From the NCBI GenBank assembly GCA_046153685.1, contig JBJXGH010000037.1:1-64000 (forward strand): DNA of 64,000 nt. The letters are read 5' to 3'. Shown piece by piece: positions 18,328-26,732 of this stretch. Positions within the stretch are counted from its first letter, which is position 1. Each line of letters starts with the position of its first letter. The translations under genes and the position numbers were made by a program. The DNA comes from CAMAPP01 sp046153685. Lineage in GTDB: Bacteria > Pseudomonadota > Alphaproteobacteria > CADEGL01. The notes below the pieces were generated by a model. That model saw only the letters and a list, made by a program, of their open reading frames with translations. It was not told where the DNA came from and searched no databases.

Positions 18328-19011
18328 GACGAGCGCCACGGGACGCACCGGACAGCCCGTTCCTTCGCGGATCTTGAGCGGCAGGCAGACGAAGACGAAT
18401 GACTTGCCCGCCAAGGCGCCAAGATTGCGAAGCTGCTGGACCATGCAGACGCCGGCGTCGAGCCAGATCTGGTGTGTGGGCCACCACCACTCCGCCGGGT
18501 CGTCCATGCCGATCATGTCCGTACAGAAGAGCGTCATGCCGCGATCGACGAGCCATTGCGCGGTCGTCGTCGGCACGTGGGGACGGCGCGTCGAGAATCC
18601 TGGTTCGCCCCAAACCTTGTCGGTTCCCGTCCAGCAGAACGTGGCCTTGCCCGGCCCGATGCGCTGACCCGTTTTCCGTTCGGCCTCCTCGAAATCGGCG
18701 ATGGAGATCGCCTCGCCCTCGCGCTTGTGCGTGAAGTCCATGAAATGGCCCGGCACGACGAGCGATTCGAGCGGCACCTGATCGAGCGCGAGGCCGTCCT
18801 TATTGCCGTGGCGGGGCACGTCGAGATGCGTGCCGCAGTGTTCGGGCATGAGCATCATGCGCGATTCGAGGCCGAGCTTGCCGTGGCTGATGCGCCGGTT
18901 CTCGTCATGGGTCCGAATGGGCCAGAACGCGACGGGTGCATTGCCGATGTGGCGCATGCCGTTGAAGTACTCGTGCCCCAAATCGACGATTTCCTTGAAT
19001 GCCGGCGCCAT
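18322..19011 (-). CDS. Cyclase family protein (kynurenine formamidase-like fold)
   Basis: A 229-residue member of the cyclase/KynB fold. The metal-binding signature HCGTHLDVPRHG fits the family motif HxGTHxDxPxH, here starting at about residue 60. Family members include arylformamidase and isatin hydrolase; all use a binuclear metal site to hydrolyse amide-like bonds. I chose the ATG at 19011 because GGAGG lies just upstream of it. The longer upstream frame is not conserved-looking. The stop abuts the right copy of the GC-rich repeat. The substrate is unknown. Confidence 0.83.
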   Translation of the reverse strand: MAPAFKEIVDLGHEYFNGMRHIGNAPVAFWPIRTHDENRRISHGKLGLESRMMLMPEHCGTHLDVPRHGNKDGLALDQVPLESLVVPGHFMDFTHKREGEAISIADFEEAERKTGQRIGPGKATFCWTGTDKVWGEPGFSTRRPHVPTTTAQWLVDRGMTLFCTDMIGMDDPAEWWWPTHQIWLDAGVCMVQQLRNLGALAGKSFVFVCLPLKIREGTGCPVRPVALVA

Positions 19012-19392
19012 GCCCGCCCTCCACGCTGGATTGCCGAAGCCTGGATTTGACCCCCGCGCCGCGCCGCGCGCAATCCCGGACAGGGTGGGCGAGGCGCCCC
19101 GATCGGCGACCGATGGGGCTCCGCGCAACCCTTCGCCCCTCATCCGCACGGGTGAAGACCAAGCCGATCGGCCCCCACTGAGCGATCCGGGTTGAATCTC
19201 GGCGCATTTTTGCCTCCGTCGCCATTTCCGGTTGAAGGTGGAGCGTGGCGGAACCGGAAGCCGGCAATGGCGGAATTTCCGCTTCCGGGGCCGTTCACTT
19301 TTGCCAGCGCCGGCCAGGTTAATCTGACGGGATTTCAATCTTCATCATGTATAAAGCTCCGTAATCAGATGGGTCGCGCCGAGGAGATGATC

Positions 19393-20112
19393 ATGAAGCT
19401 GTCCCAGTTTTCCGCTCTGACCTTCGATTGCTACGGCACGCTGATCGATTGGGAAAAGGGTCTGGCGGCGGGACTTCAGATTTGGGCGCGCCGTCACGGT
19501 CTTGCGCTGTCGGACGACGCGCTCATTTCGGAATACGGCCGCATCGAGCACGAGGTCGAGACCGCCCAGCCGGGCCTCCTCTACTCCAGGATTCTTGCCG
19601 AAACGCTGAAGCGCATGTCGGCTGCGCGCTCGCTCGCCAGCACGGACGCCGAGGCCGCGGCGTTCGGCGCGTCCATCAAGGATTGGCCCGCTTTTCCCGA
19701 TAGCCGCGAGGCGCTCGCCTATCTCAAGAGCCACTACAAGCTGGTGATCCTTTCGAACGTGGATCGCGCGTCCTTCGCGTATTCGAACGAAAAGCTCGGC
19801 GGCGTGTTCGATGCGGTGGTGACGGCCGAGGACGTGGGGTCCTACAAACCCGATCCGCGCAATTTCGCGGCCGTGATCGCGGCCGTGGCCAAGCTCGGCG
19901 TGCCGAAGGACAAAATCCTGCACACCGCGCAAAGCCTGTTCCACGACATCGTGCCGGGCCGCAAGGCAGGACTTGTGACGTGCTGGATCAATCGGCGCGC
20001 GGGGTTGAAGGGCAAGGGCGCGACTCCCAATCCCACGGGCGATAAACCCCAGCCGGATTTCGAATTCCCTTCCATGGCCGCCTTTGCCGAGGCCCATCGC
20101 CAGGGCCGATAG
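19393..20112 (+). CDS. Haloacid dehalogenase, type II (HAD superfamily)
   Basis: A 239-residue protein with HAD motif I LTFDCYGTLIDWEKG (nucleophile Asp in FDCYGT), motif II VILSNVDRASF and motif III KPDPRNFAAV. The FDCYGTLIDWE form is typical of type II (S)-2-haloacid dehalogenases, which displace halide through an aspartyl ester. In practice many relatives act on other haloacids or phosphates. GAGGAG lies 6 bp before the ATG at 19393, favouring it over the ATG at 19387. The gene ends in a tandem duplication that copies its stop codon (20106-20149). gabD follows 243 bp downstream. Confidence 0.83.
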   Translation: MKLSQFSALTFDCYGTLIDWEKGLAAGLQIWARRHGLALSDDALISEYGRIEHEVETAQPGLLYSRILAETLKRMSAARSLASTDAEAAAFGASIKDWPAFPDSREALAYLKSHYKLVILSNVDRASFAYSNEKLGGVFDAVVTAEDVGSYKPDPRNFAAVIAAVAKLGVPKDKILHTAQSLFHDIVPGRKAGLVTCWINRRAGLKGKGATPNPTGDKPQPDFEFPSMAAFAEAHRQGR

Positions 20113-20149
20113 GCCCGATCCTAGAACGAGTCCGATAGGCCCGATTCTA
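20106..20149 (+). repeat. Tandem duplication spanning the HAD stop codon
   Basis: CCGATAGGCCCGATCCTA (20106-20123) recurs as CCGATAGGCCCGATTCTA (20132-20149), 17 of 18 identical with a 26-bp period. The TAG at 20110-20112 is the real stop, and its duplicate lies at 20136-20138. A further decayed pair follows at about 20167-20214 (CCGATATC...GCCGCTAGG twice). Confidence 0.85.
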
Positions 20150-20277
20150 CGGCGGGGCCGCCAGAGCCGATATCGCCGCTAGGTCCGATATCAATGGGCC
20201 GCTAGGCTCGTCCGTCCCGGGTTTTGGCCCTGCGAAGGCGTTGGATCGCCTTGTTCCCGCGCGCCCTCGCACACCTT

Positions 20278-20325
20278 ATATTGGGACCGAATGGTCCCCC
20301 AATATTGGGATCGAACGGCCCCCCA
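20278..20325 (+). repeat. 24-bp tandem repeat upstream of gabD
   Basis: Two adjacent 24-bp units (20278-20301 and 20302-20325) share ATATTGGGA(C/T)CGAA(T/C)GG followed by C-rich ends, with three mismatches. They end about 30 bp before the gabD start. The ATATT part could serve as a duplicated -10-like element. Each unit also contains GGGACC/GGTCCC-type inverted symmetry, which is stronger in the first. Confidence 0.85.
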
Positions 20326-20355
20326 TCGCCACCGGGAAACCCACGGGAGAGCCCC

Positions 20356-21816
20356 ATGCTGAAGCTCGACGACGAAAAATTGCTGCGCCAGAAATGCTAT
20401 ATCGACGGCGCGTGGGTGGACGCCGATGGCGGCGCCACGATCAAGGTGACCAACCCCGTCGATACGGGCGTCATCGGCACGATCCCCAAGCTTGGCGCCG
20501 CCGAAACAAGGCGCGCGATCGAGGCCGCGAACAAGGCCTATCCCGCCTGGCGCGCCAAGACCGCGAAGGACCGCGGGGCGATCCTGCGCAAATGGTTCGA
20601 GCTCATGATCCAGCACAAGGAGGATCTCGCGCGCATCATGACCGCCGAGCAAGGCAAGCCCCTGTCCGAATCGCGCGGCGAGATTGTCTATGGCGCCTCG
20701 TTCATCGAGTGGTTCGCCGAGGAAGGCAAGCGCGTCTACGGCGACGTCATCCCACACACCATGCCCGACCGGCGCATCGTGGTGACGAAGGAGCCGGTGG
20801 GCGTCGTGGGCGCGATCACGCCGTGGAACTTCCCGAATGCCATGATTACCCGCAAATGCGGCCCAGCCTTGGCCGCCGGCTGCACCGTCGTGTGCAAGCC
20901 CGCGACGGAAACGCCGTATTCGGCGCTGGCCCTGGCCGAGCTCGCCGAGCGCGCCGGCATCCCCAAGGGTGTGTTCAACGTCGTCACGGGCAGCGCGCGC
21001 GAAATCGGCGGCGAGCTGACCTCCAACCCCATCGTGCGCAAGATCACCTTCACCGGCTCGACCGAGATCGGCAAATTGCTGATCGAGCAATGCGCGGCGA
21101 CGGTCAAGAAAATGTCGATGGAACTGGGCGGGCACGCGCCGTTCATCGTCTTCGACGATGCCGATCTCGACGCCGCCGTCGAGGGCGCGATGCTCTCGAA
21201 GTTCCGCAATATGGGCCAGACCTGCGTCTGCGCGAATCGCATCTTCGCCCAGGACGCCATCTACGACGAATTTGTCTCGCGCTTGTCGCAAGCCGTCTCG
21301 GGCTTGAAGGTCGGCGACGGCATGGCGGACGGCGTGACCCAAGGCCCGCTCATCAACCCGGCGGCGGTCGTCAAGGTCGAGGAACACGTCGCCGACGCGA
21401 CGGCCAAGGGCGCCCGCATCGTCGTGGGCGGCAAGCGTCATGCGCTTGGTGGCTCGTTCTATCAGCCGACCGTGCTCGCCGATGTAAAGGCCGGCATGAA
21501 GATCATGCGCGAGGAAACCTTCGGTCCGGTCGCGCCGATCATCCGCTTCCAGACCGAGGATGAAGTCGTGCACATGGCCAATGACACCGAATTCGGCCTG
21601 GCGTCGTATTTCTATACCCGCGATATCGGCCGCGCCTGGCGCGTCTCGGAGGCGCTCGAATACGGCATCGTGGGGATGAATGTCGGCATCATCTCGACCG
21701 AGGTTGCGCCGTTTGGCGGCATGAAGGAATCCGGCCTTGGCCGCGAGGGCTCGAAGTACGGCATCGACGATTTCCTTGAGATGAAATACGTCTGCATGGG
21801 TGGCGTGGGCAAATAG
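20356..21816 (+). CDS. gabD: NAD(P)-dependent succinate-semialdehyde dehydrogenase
   Basis: A 486-residue aldehyde dehydrogenase. The catalytic Asn is in PWNFPNAM, the general-base Glu in MELGGHAPF and the nucleophile Cys in GQTCVCANR; the Cys-x-Cys form is common in GabD-type SSADH. FTGSTEIGKLL is the cofactor-loop segment. The enzyme oxidises succinate semialdehyde to succinate in GABA or 4-hydroxybutyrate catabolism in the cytoplasm. The ATG at 20356 follows GGGAGAG. Neighbours do not complete a GABA pathway: there is a HAD enzyme upstream and glutathione reductase downstream. Related short-chain semialdehydes are possible substrates. Confidence 0.88.
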   Translation: MLKLDDEKLLRQKCYIDGAWVDADGGATIKVTNPVDTGVIGTIPKLGAAETRRAIEAANKAYPAWRAKTAKDRGAILRKWFELMIQHKEDLARIMTAEQGKPLSESRGEIVYGASFIEWFAEEGKRVYGDVIPHTMPDRRIVVTKEPVGVVGAITPWNFPNAMITRKCGPALAAGCTVVCKPATETPYSALALAELAERAGIPKGVFNVVTGSAREIGGELTSNPIVRKITFTGSTEIGKLLIEQCAATVKKMSMELGGHAPFIVFDDADLDAAVEGAMLSKFRNMGQTCVCANRIFAQDAIYDEFVSRLSQAVSGLKVGDGMADGVTQGPLINPAAVVKVEEHVADATAKGARIVVGGKRHALGGSFYQPTVLADVKAGMKIMREETFGPVAPIIRFQTEDEVVHMANDTEFGLASYFYTRDIGRAWRVSEALEYGIVGMNVGIISTEVAPFGGMKESGLGREGSKYGIDDFLEMKYVCMGGVGK

Positions 21817-21854
21817 GCGCGTAAGATTCGGATCGGCGCCCTGGCGGGTCGCGC

Positions 21855-23237
21855 ATGGCGAATCACGATTATGATTTGGTGATCATAGGCGGCGGCTCCG
21901 CGGGCGTGCGCGCGGGCCGCTGGAGCGCCAAGTATGGCGCCAAGGTCGCGGTGGTCGAGGACGATCGCTGGGGCGGCACTTGCGTCAATCGCGGCTGCAT
22001 CCCGAAAAAGCTCTATGCCTACGCCGCCCATTTCCACGAGGATTTCGAGGACGCGGTTGCTTATGGCTGGTCGGCGGTCAAGCCGGGTTTCGATTGGCCG
22101 ACCCTGGTCGCCAACAAGAAGAAAGAGATCGACCGGCTCGAAGGGATCTATGCCCGGGTGCTCGACGGGGCGGGCGTGGAACGCATCGCGGGAAGGGGCG
22201 TCGTGGTCGGCCCGCACGCGGTCGAGGCGGCGGGGCGCACGCTGACTTCGCGCTATATTCTCGTGGCCGTGGGCGGTCAGGCGGAAAAGCCGGACATTCC
22301 TGGCGCCGGATTCGGAATCGTTTCCGACGACGCCTTCGATCTGCCCGAATTCCCCAAGCGCGTGGCCGTTGTGGGCGGGGGCTATATCGCGGTCGAGTTC
22401 GCGGGAATCTTCAACGGCCTCGGCGCCGAGACGACGCTGTTCTATCGCGGCGAACAAATCTTGCGCGGCTTCGATGCCGATGTGCGCGCCCATCTCGCGG
22501 CCGAGATGGCGAAGAAAGGCGTGGCGTTGCGTCTGGGGACCAATCTCGTTTCGTTGGCGCGGTCCGGCGAGGCCATCCGCGCGCGCACGACCGCAGGGGA
22601 CGAGACGGAATTTGATTGCGTGTTGTTCGCGACGGGCCGCGTACCCAAGACCAAGGGCCTCGGCCTCGAAGCCGCGGGCGTCGCTCTCAAGCCTTCGGGC
22701 GCGGTCGCGGTCGATTCCTATTCGCGGACCAATGTGGGCTCGGTCTATGCCATCGGCGATGTCACGAATCGAATCAATTTAACCCCCGTCGCGCTGCATG
22801 AGGCCATGTGCTTCGCCGACACCATCTTCGCCGACAAGCCGCGCCGGCCCGATTACCGCGACGTGCCGACCGCGGTGTTCAGCCATCCGAGCGTCGCGGT
22901 CGTCGGGCTTTCCGAGGAGGATGCCCGGCGCCAATACGGGCGCATCGATGTTTACCGTTCGGCGTTCAAGCCCTTGAAGCACACCATGACCGGGCGCGAC
23001 GAGCGCACGCTGATGAAGCTCGTGGTCGATGCGCTGACCGACCGCGTGCTCGGCTGCCACATGGTGGGGGCGGATGCGGCCGAGATCGTCCAGGGCTTGG
23101 CGGTCGCGGTCAAATGCGGGGCAACGAAGGCGGATTTCGACGCGACCATCGGCATTCATCCGAGCGCGGCCGAGGAATTCGTGACCCTGCGCGACAAATT
23201 GCCGGAACCCGAGGACGCGAAATCGGCGGCGGAGTAG
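21855..23237 (+). CDS. gor: Glutathione-disulfide reductase
   Basis: A 460-residue pyridine nucleotide-disulfide oxidoreductase with FAD-binding IIGGGSAGVRAGRWSA and redox-active GGTCVNRGCIPKKL. The second Rossmann fold is VVGGGYIAVEFAGIF, with the Arg-containing loop FYRGEQILRGFD that favours NADPH. The dimer-interface catalytic segment is IGIHPSAAEEFVTLR, with His-Pro. Together these identify glutathione reductase, not lipoamide or mercuric reductase. It regenerates GSH for glutaredoxins such as the Grx4-type protein at 39 kb. It sits 38 bp after gabD, so cotranscription is likely. Confidence 0.93.
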   Translation: MANHDYDLVIIGGGSAGVRAGRWSAKYGAKVAVVEDDRWGGTCVNRGCIPKKLYAYAAHFHEDFEDAVAYGWSAVKPGFDWPTLVANKKKEIDRLEGIYARVLDGAGVERIAGRGVVVGPHAVEAAGRTLTSRYILVAVGGQAEKPDIPGAGFGIVSDDAFDLPEFPKRVAVVGGGYIAVEFAGIFNGLGAETTLFYRGEQILRGFDADVRAHLAAEMAKKGVALRLGTNLVSLARSGEAIRARTTAGDETEFDCVLFATGRVPKTKGLGLEAAGVALKPSGAVAVDSYSRTNVGSVYAIGDVTNRINLTPVALHEAMCFADTIFADKPRRPDYRDVPTAVFSHPSVAVVGLSEEDARRQYGRIDVYRSAFKPLKHTMTGRDERTLMKLVVDALTDRVLGCHMVGADAAEIVQGLAVAVKCGATKADFDATIGIHPSAAEEFVTLRDKLPEPEDAKSAAE

Positions 23238-23385
23238 GGCCGGGCGGAACTTGCCCCCGCCAGGGGGCTGGAATCGCGGGCCAAGGCGCGCTAAATCATT
23301 GGTCTCAAATCTCGACTTGAGGTCTTGCCTTGAAGCCGTGCCTAGACCGGGCGCGGCCCGGCGGGCCTTCTTGGCCAAGCGGAGC

Positions 23386-24774
23386 ATGGCTTTGATCGCG
23401 AAGTGGTCACCCGAGAGCTGGCGGAGCAAGCCTGCCCAGCAATTGCCGGTTTATCCCGATCCGGCGGCGTTGCAGGCGGTCGAACGCCGCTTGCGGCGGC
23501 ACCCGCCCTTGGTGTTCGCCGGCGAGGCGCGCCGGCTGACGGCGGCGCTGGGTCGGGTTGCGTCCGGCAAGGCCTTCCTTCTCCAGGGTGGGGATTGCGC
23601 CGAAAGCTTCGCCGAGTTCCATCCCGACAATATCCGCGACACCTTCCGCGTGCTCTTGCAGATGGCGGTGGTGCTGACTTACGGCGCGGCCCTGCCGGTG
23701 GTGAAGGTCGGGCGCTTGGCCGGACAATTCGCCAAGCCCCGGTCCTCGACGACCGAAACCCAGGCCGGGGTCGAACTGCCCGCCTATCGCGGCGACATGG
23801 TCAACGGCATGGAGTTTACCCCCGCCGCGCGCGCGCCCGATCCCGAGCGCCTGGTGCAGGCCTACAGCCAGTCCGCGGCCACGCTCAATCTCTTGCGCGC
23901 CTTCGCCCAGGGCGGTTACGCCGATCTGCATCAGGTCCATCGCTGGAATCTCGGTTTCGTGGCGCGCAGCCCCCAAGGCGAACGCTACCGCGAGATGGCC
24001 GACCGGCTGTCGGAAACCCTCGACTTCATGGAAGCCTGTGGCCTGACCTCGGAAACCACGCCGCAGATTCGCGAGACCGATTTCTTCACCTCGCACGAGG
24101 CCTTGCTGCTGCCGTTCGAGGAGGCGATGACGCGCGTCGATTCGACGACCGGCGATTGGTATGCCGTCAGCGCGCACATGTTGTGGATCGGCGACCGCAC
24201 GCGCCAGCCCGGCGGCGCGCACGTCGAATTCCTGCGCGGCGTCAAGAATCCGATCGGCCTGAAATGCGGGCCGTCGCTCGAAGGGGATGAGTTGCTGAAA
24301 CTTCTCGACATCCTCAATCCGGAAAACGTGGCGGGCAGAATGACCCTCATCGCGCGCATGGGCGCGGACAAGGTTCATGCCAAGCTGCCGGCGCTGGTGC
24401 GCGCGGTCGCGCGCGAGGGCCGAAACGTCGTGTGGTCGTGCGATCCGATGCACGGCAACACGATCAAGTCCGCGAACGGCTACAAGACCCGGCCCTTCGA
24501 CCGGGTGCTTGAGGAAGTGCGGGCCTTCTTCGCCGTGCATCAAGCGGAAGGCAGCTATGGCGGCGGCGTCCACCTCGAACTCACCGGTCAAGACGTGACC
24601 GAATGCATCGGCGGCGCACAGGCGATTACCGAGGAAAATTTGTCCGACCGCTATCACACCCATTGCGATCCACGTCTCAACGCCTCCCAATCCTTGGAGC
24701 TGGCCTTCCTTGTCGCAGAAGCCCTCAAAAGGGAACGCGGCGAGCTCAAGCGGCGCGCCGTCGCCGCGAGCTGA
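23386..24774 (+). CDS. Class II 3-deoxy-7-phosphoheptulonate (DAHP) synthase
   Basis: A 462-residue plant/Mycobacterium-type (class II) DAHP synthase. LLQGGDCAESFAEFHPDNIR contains the metal-binding Cys. CDPMHGNT and ELTGQDVTECIGG supply His and Glu ligands, and RYHTHCDPRLN supplies the Asp. It condenses PEP and erythrose-4-phosphate, the entry to the shikimate pathway. The ATG at 23386 begins MALIAKWSPESWR, the usual N-terminus of alphaproteobacterial homologues. The frame is open further upstream, but that part is not family-like. Its end approaches or overlaps the nicotinate phosphoribosyltransferase gene depending on that gene's start. Confidence 0.93.
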   Translation: MALIAKWSPESWRSKPAQQLPVYPDPAALQAVERRLRRHPPLVFAGEARRLTAALGRVASGKAFLLQGGDCAESFAEFHPDNIRDTFRVLLQMAVVLTYGAALPVVKVGRLAGQFAKPRSSTTETQAGVELPAYRGDMVNGMEFTPAARAPDPERLVQAYSQSAATLNLLRAFAQGGYADLHQVHRWNLGFVARSPQGERYREMADRLSETLDFMEACGLTSETTPQIRETDFFTSHEALLLPFEEAMTRVDSTTGDWYAVSAHMLWIGDRTRQPGGAHVEFLRGVKNPIGLKCGPSLEGDELLKLLDILNPENVAGRMTLIARMGADKVHAKLPALVRAVAREGRNVVWSCDPMHGNTIKSANGYKTRPFDRVLEEVRAFFAVHQAEGSYGGGVHLELTGQDVTECIGGAQAITEENLSDRYHTHCDPRLNASQSLELAFLVAEALKRERGELKRRAVAAS

Positions 24775-24808
24775 GCCGGCGCGCGAGCGCCCTGGGGACC
24801 GCGGGCGC

Positions 24809-25933
24809 GTGCGCCCCGCGGACGGTGAAATATCCGCGTGGACGGACGCCTATTTCAACAAGACCAAGGCCGCGGTCGGTCGCTACGGCGATGTGCGTGT
24901 GGTCTATGCCGTCTTCATGCGCCGCCCGGTCATCTGCGCGCCGCGCCTGATGACCGAATGGCTGCGCGATGTCGCGGCCGCGCGCGGCGCGGCGATCGAG
25001 ATCGAGGGGAACTACCGCGAGGGCGAATGGGTCGGCGCGGGCGAGCCCATGCTCTATCTCTCGGGACCGATGTTCCATCTGGTCGATCTCGAAACGCTCT
25101 ATCTGCAAAAACTCGGACCAGCCTGCGTCGCGGCCTACAACGCCTATACGATGTGCGTCGATTTGCCCAAGGTGTCCTTCCTCGCCATGGACGCGCGCCA
25201 TTGCGCGGGCACCGACATGGCCGAGATGATGGCCTATGCCGCGGCGGTCGGTTCGGCCGCCGCCAAGGCCAAGGTTGGCGCGGTCGGTTTTCTCGGCAAC
25301 GCCACCGACGCGACGGCGCATTTCTTCGGCCAACCCAAGGGCTACGGCACCATGCCGCACGCCTTCATCGGCTATGCTGGATCGACCGTGCGCGCGGCGG
25401 AAATGTTCCACGAAACCTTCCCCGGCGAGCCGATGACGGTGCTGGTCGATTATTTCGGCCGCGAGGTGTCCGACGCGCTCGCCGTGTGCCGGCGTTTTCC
25501 CGAACTCGTCGAATCGGGGAGCTTGGGCGTGCGTATCGACACCACGGGCGGACGCTATGTCGAGGGCTTGGACCCGCCCGCGTCCTATGCCGTGCTAGAG
25601 CGCCACGTGCCCGAGGCCGTGCGCGGCTACCGGACGGAAACCGAGCTCCGGTACCTCGTCGGCACGGGCGTGTCGGTGGCGGCGGTGTGGCATTTGCGCG
25701 AAAGCCTGGACAAGGCGGGCTACAAGGGCTGCCGGATCGTGGCGTCCTCGGGATTTACGCCCGAGAAATGCCGCGTCATGGCAGTCGCCAAGGCGCCCAT
25801 CGATGTCATCGGCACCGGCTCGTATCTGCCCGAGCGCTGGGCCGAAACCTATGCCACGGCCGATATCGTGCAGTACGACGGCGCGCCAAAAGTGAAGGTC
25901 GGGCGCGAGTTCCTGCTGCGGCCGAAGGCCTAG
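24809..25933 (+). CDS. pncB: Nicotinate phosphoribosyltransferase-like enzyme
   Basis: A protein of about 374 residues with the type II PRTase-like fold of the NAPRTase/NAMPT family. The N-terminal WTDAYFNKTKAAV corresponds to the conserved TDxYf segment. SFLAMDARHCAGTDM, IGYAGSTVRAAE and IVASSGFTPEKCRVM cover the phosphate- and PRPP-binding loops. It would convert nicotinate and PRPP to NaMN, feeding NadE at 28.6 kb. I chose GTG 24809; an in-frame ATG at 24710 would overlap the DAHP synthase by 65 bp and add a low-complexity lead. It is somewhat shorter than classical PncB, so a related PRTase activity is possible. Confidence 0.8.
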   Translation: MRPADGEISAWTDAYFNKTKAAVGRYGDVRVVYAVFMRRPVICAPRLMTEWLRDVAAARGAAIEIEGNYREGEWVGAGEPMLYLSGPMFHLVDLETLYLQKLGPACVAAYNAYTMCVDLPKVSFLAMDARHCAGTDMAEMMAYAAAVGSAAAKAKVGAVGFLGNATDATAHFFGQPKGYGTMPHAFIGYAGSTVRAAEMFHETFPGEPMTVLVDYFGREVSDALAVCRRFPELVESGSLGVRIDTTGGRYVEGLDPPASYAVLERHVPEAVRGYRTETELRYLVGTGVSVAAVWHLRESLDKAGYKGCRIVASSGFTPEKCRVMAVAKAPIDVIGTGSYLPERWAETYATADIVQYDGAPKVKVGREFLLRPKA

Positions 25934-25937
25934 CTCC

Positions 25938-26723
25938 TCACATCTTGCGCTTGAAGACGGGCGGGCGCTTCTCGGCGAAGGCGCGCGGACCTTCCCAGAA
26001 ATCCTCGTTCTCGAAGGATTGCCACATATAGCGCTCGTTGATCGTCCAGGCCTCGTCCTCGGGCCGGTCGAGGGTTTCAGCAATGAGCCGCTTGGTGATG
26101 CTTACCGCCTCGCGCGAATTGCGCGCGATGCGTCCAGCGATTTCGAGGCAGGTGTCCATGAGCTTGGACAGCGGCACCACGCGGTTGACGAGGCCGAGGC
26201 GCAAGGCTTCCTCCGCGTCGATCCAGCGCCCGGTGTAGAGCAGCTCGCGCGCATAGGGCAGGGGAATCCAATGCGGCAGCCGGAAGCACGCGCCCGCGTC
26301 CGCGATGGGGCCGAGTGCGGCCTCGTTCACGCCGAACATGGCGTTTTCGGCGGCGATCGCGAAATCGCACGACAGCACGAGTTCAAGCCCGCCCGCGATC
26401 GCGTGGCCGTTCACCGCGGCGATCACCGGCTTGTCGAAGCGCCGCCGTCCGATGCCCGCCCAGCCGCTATCGGGAAAAAACACCTTGGGCACCATGGGCG
26501 GACCCTCGGCGGCCAATTGCTTCAGGTCGACGCCCGCGCTGAACGCCTTGTCGCCCGCGCCGGTGAAAATGCAGACATCGACATCGTCGTCGCGCTCGAC
26601 GCGGTCGAAACAGGCCTTGAGCGCGGCCGAGGTGGCGATATCGATGGCGTTACGCTTTTCCGCGCGGTTGATGGTGACGATCGCCACCCTGTCGCGTTTC
26701 TCGAACAATGCGGTATCGGCCAT
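25938..26723 (-). CDS. Enoyl-CoA hydratase/isomerase family protein
   Basis: A 261-residue crotonase-fold protein. FSAGVDLKQLA contains the first oxyanion-hole segment (A-G-x-D-L), AVNGHAIAGGLEL contains the second, and FGVNEAALGPIADAG carries a Glu at the position of the first catalytic acid. The C-terminal trimerisation helix region is present. Members hydrate, isomerise or dehydrate acyl-CoAs. It lies 9 bp downstream of an acyl-CoA ligase gene on the same strand, and the pair resembles the ligase/hydratase module of carnitine (CaiC/CaiD-like) or unusual acid degradation. That analogy is inference only. Confidence 0.85.
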   Translation of the reverse strand: MADTALFEKRDRVAIVTINRAEKRNAIDIATSAALKACFDRVERDDDVDVCIFTGAGDKAFSAGVDLKQLAAEGPPMVPKVFFPDSGWAGIGRRRFDKPVIAAVNGHAIAGGLELVLSCDFAIAAENAMFGVNEAALGPIADAGACFRLPHWIPLPYARELLYTGRWIDAEEALRLGLVNRVVPLSKLMDTCLEIAGRIARNSREAVSITKRLIAETLDRPEDEAWTINERYMWQSFENEDFWEGPRAFAEKRPPVFKRKM

Positions 26724-26732
26724 GACTTCCCC

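Noticed and set aside
18240..18422. N-terminal extension of the IS3 transposase frame
   Set aside because: The open frame continues to 18422, but homology to transposase ends near 18239. The rest overlaps the GC-rich repeat and the cyclase gene.
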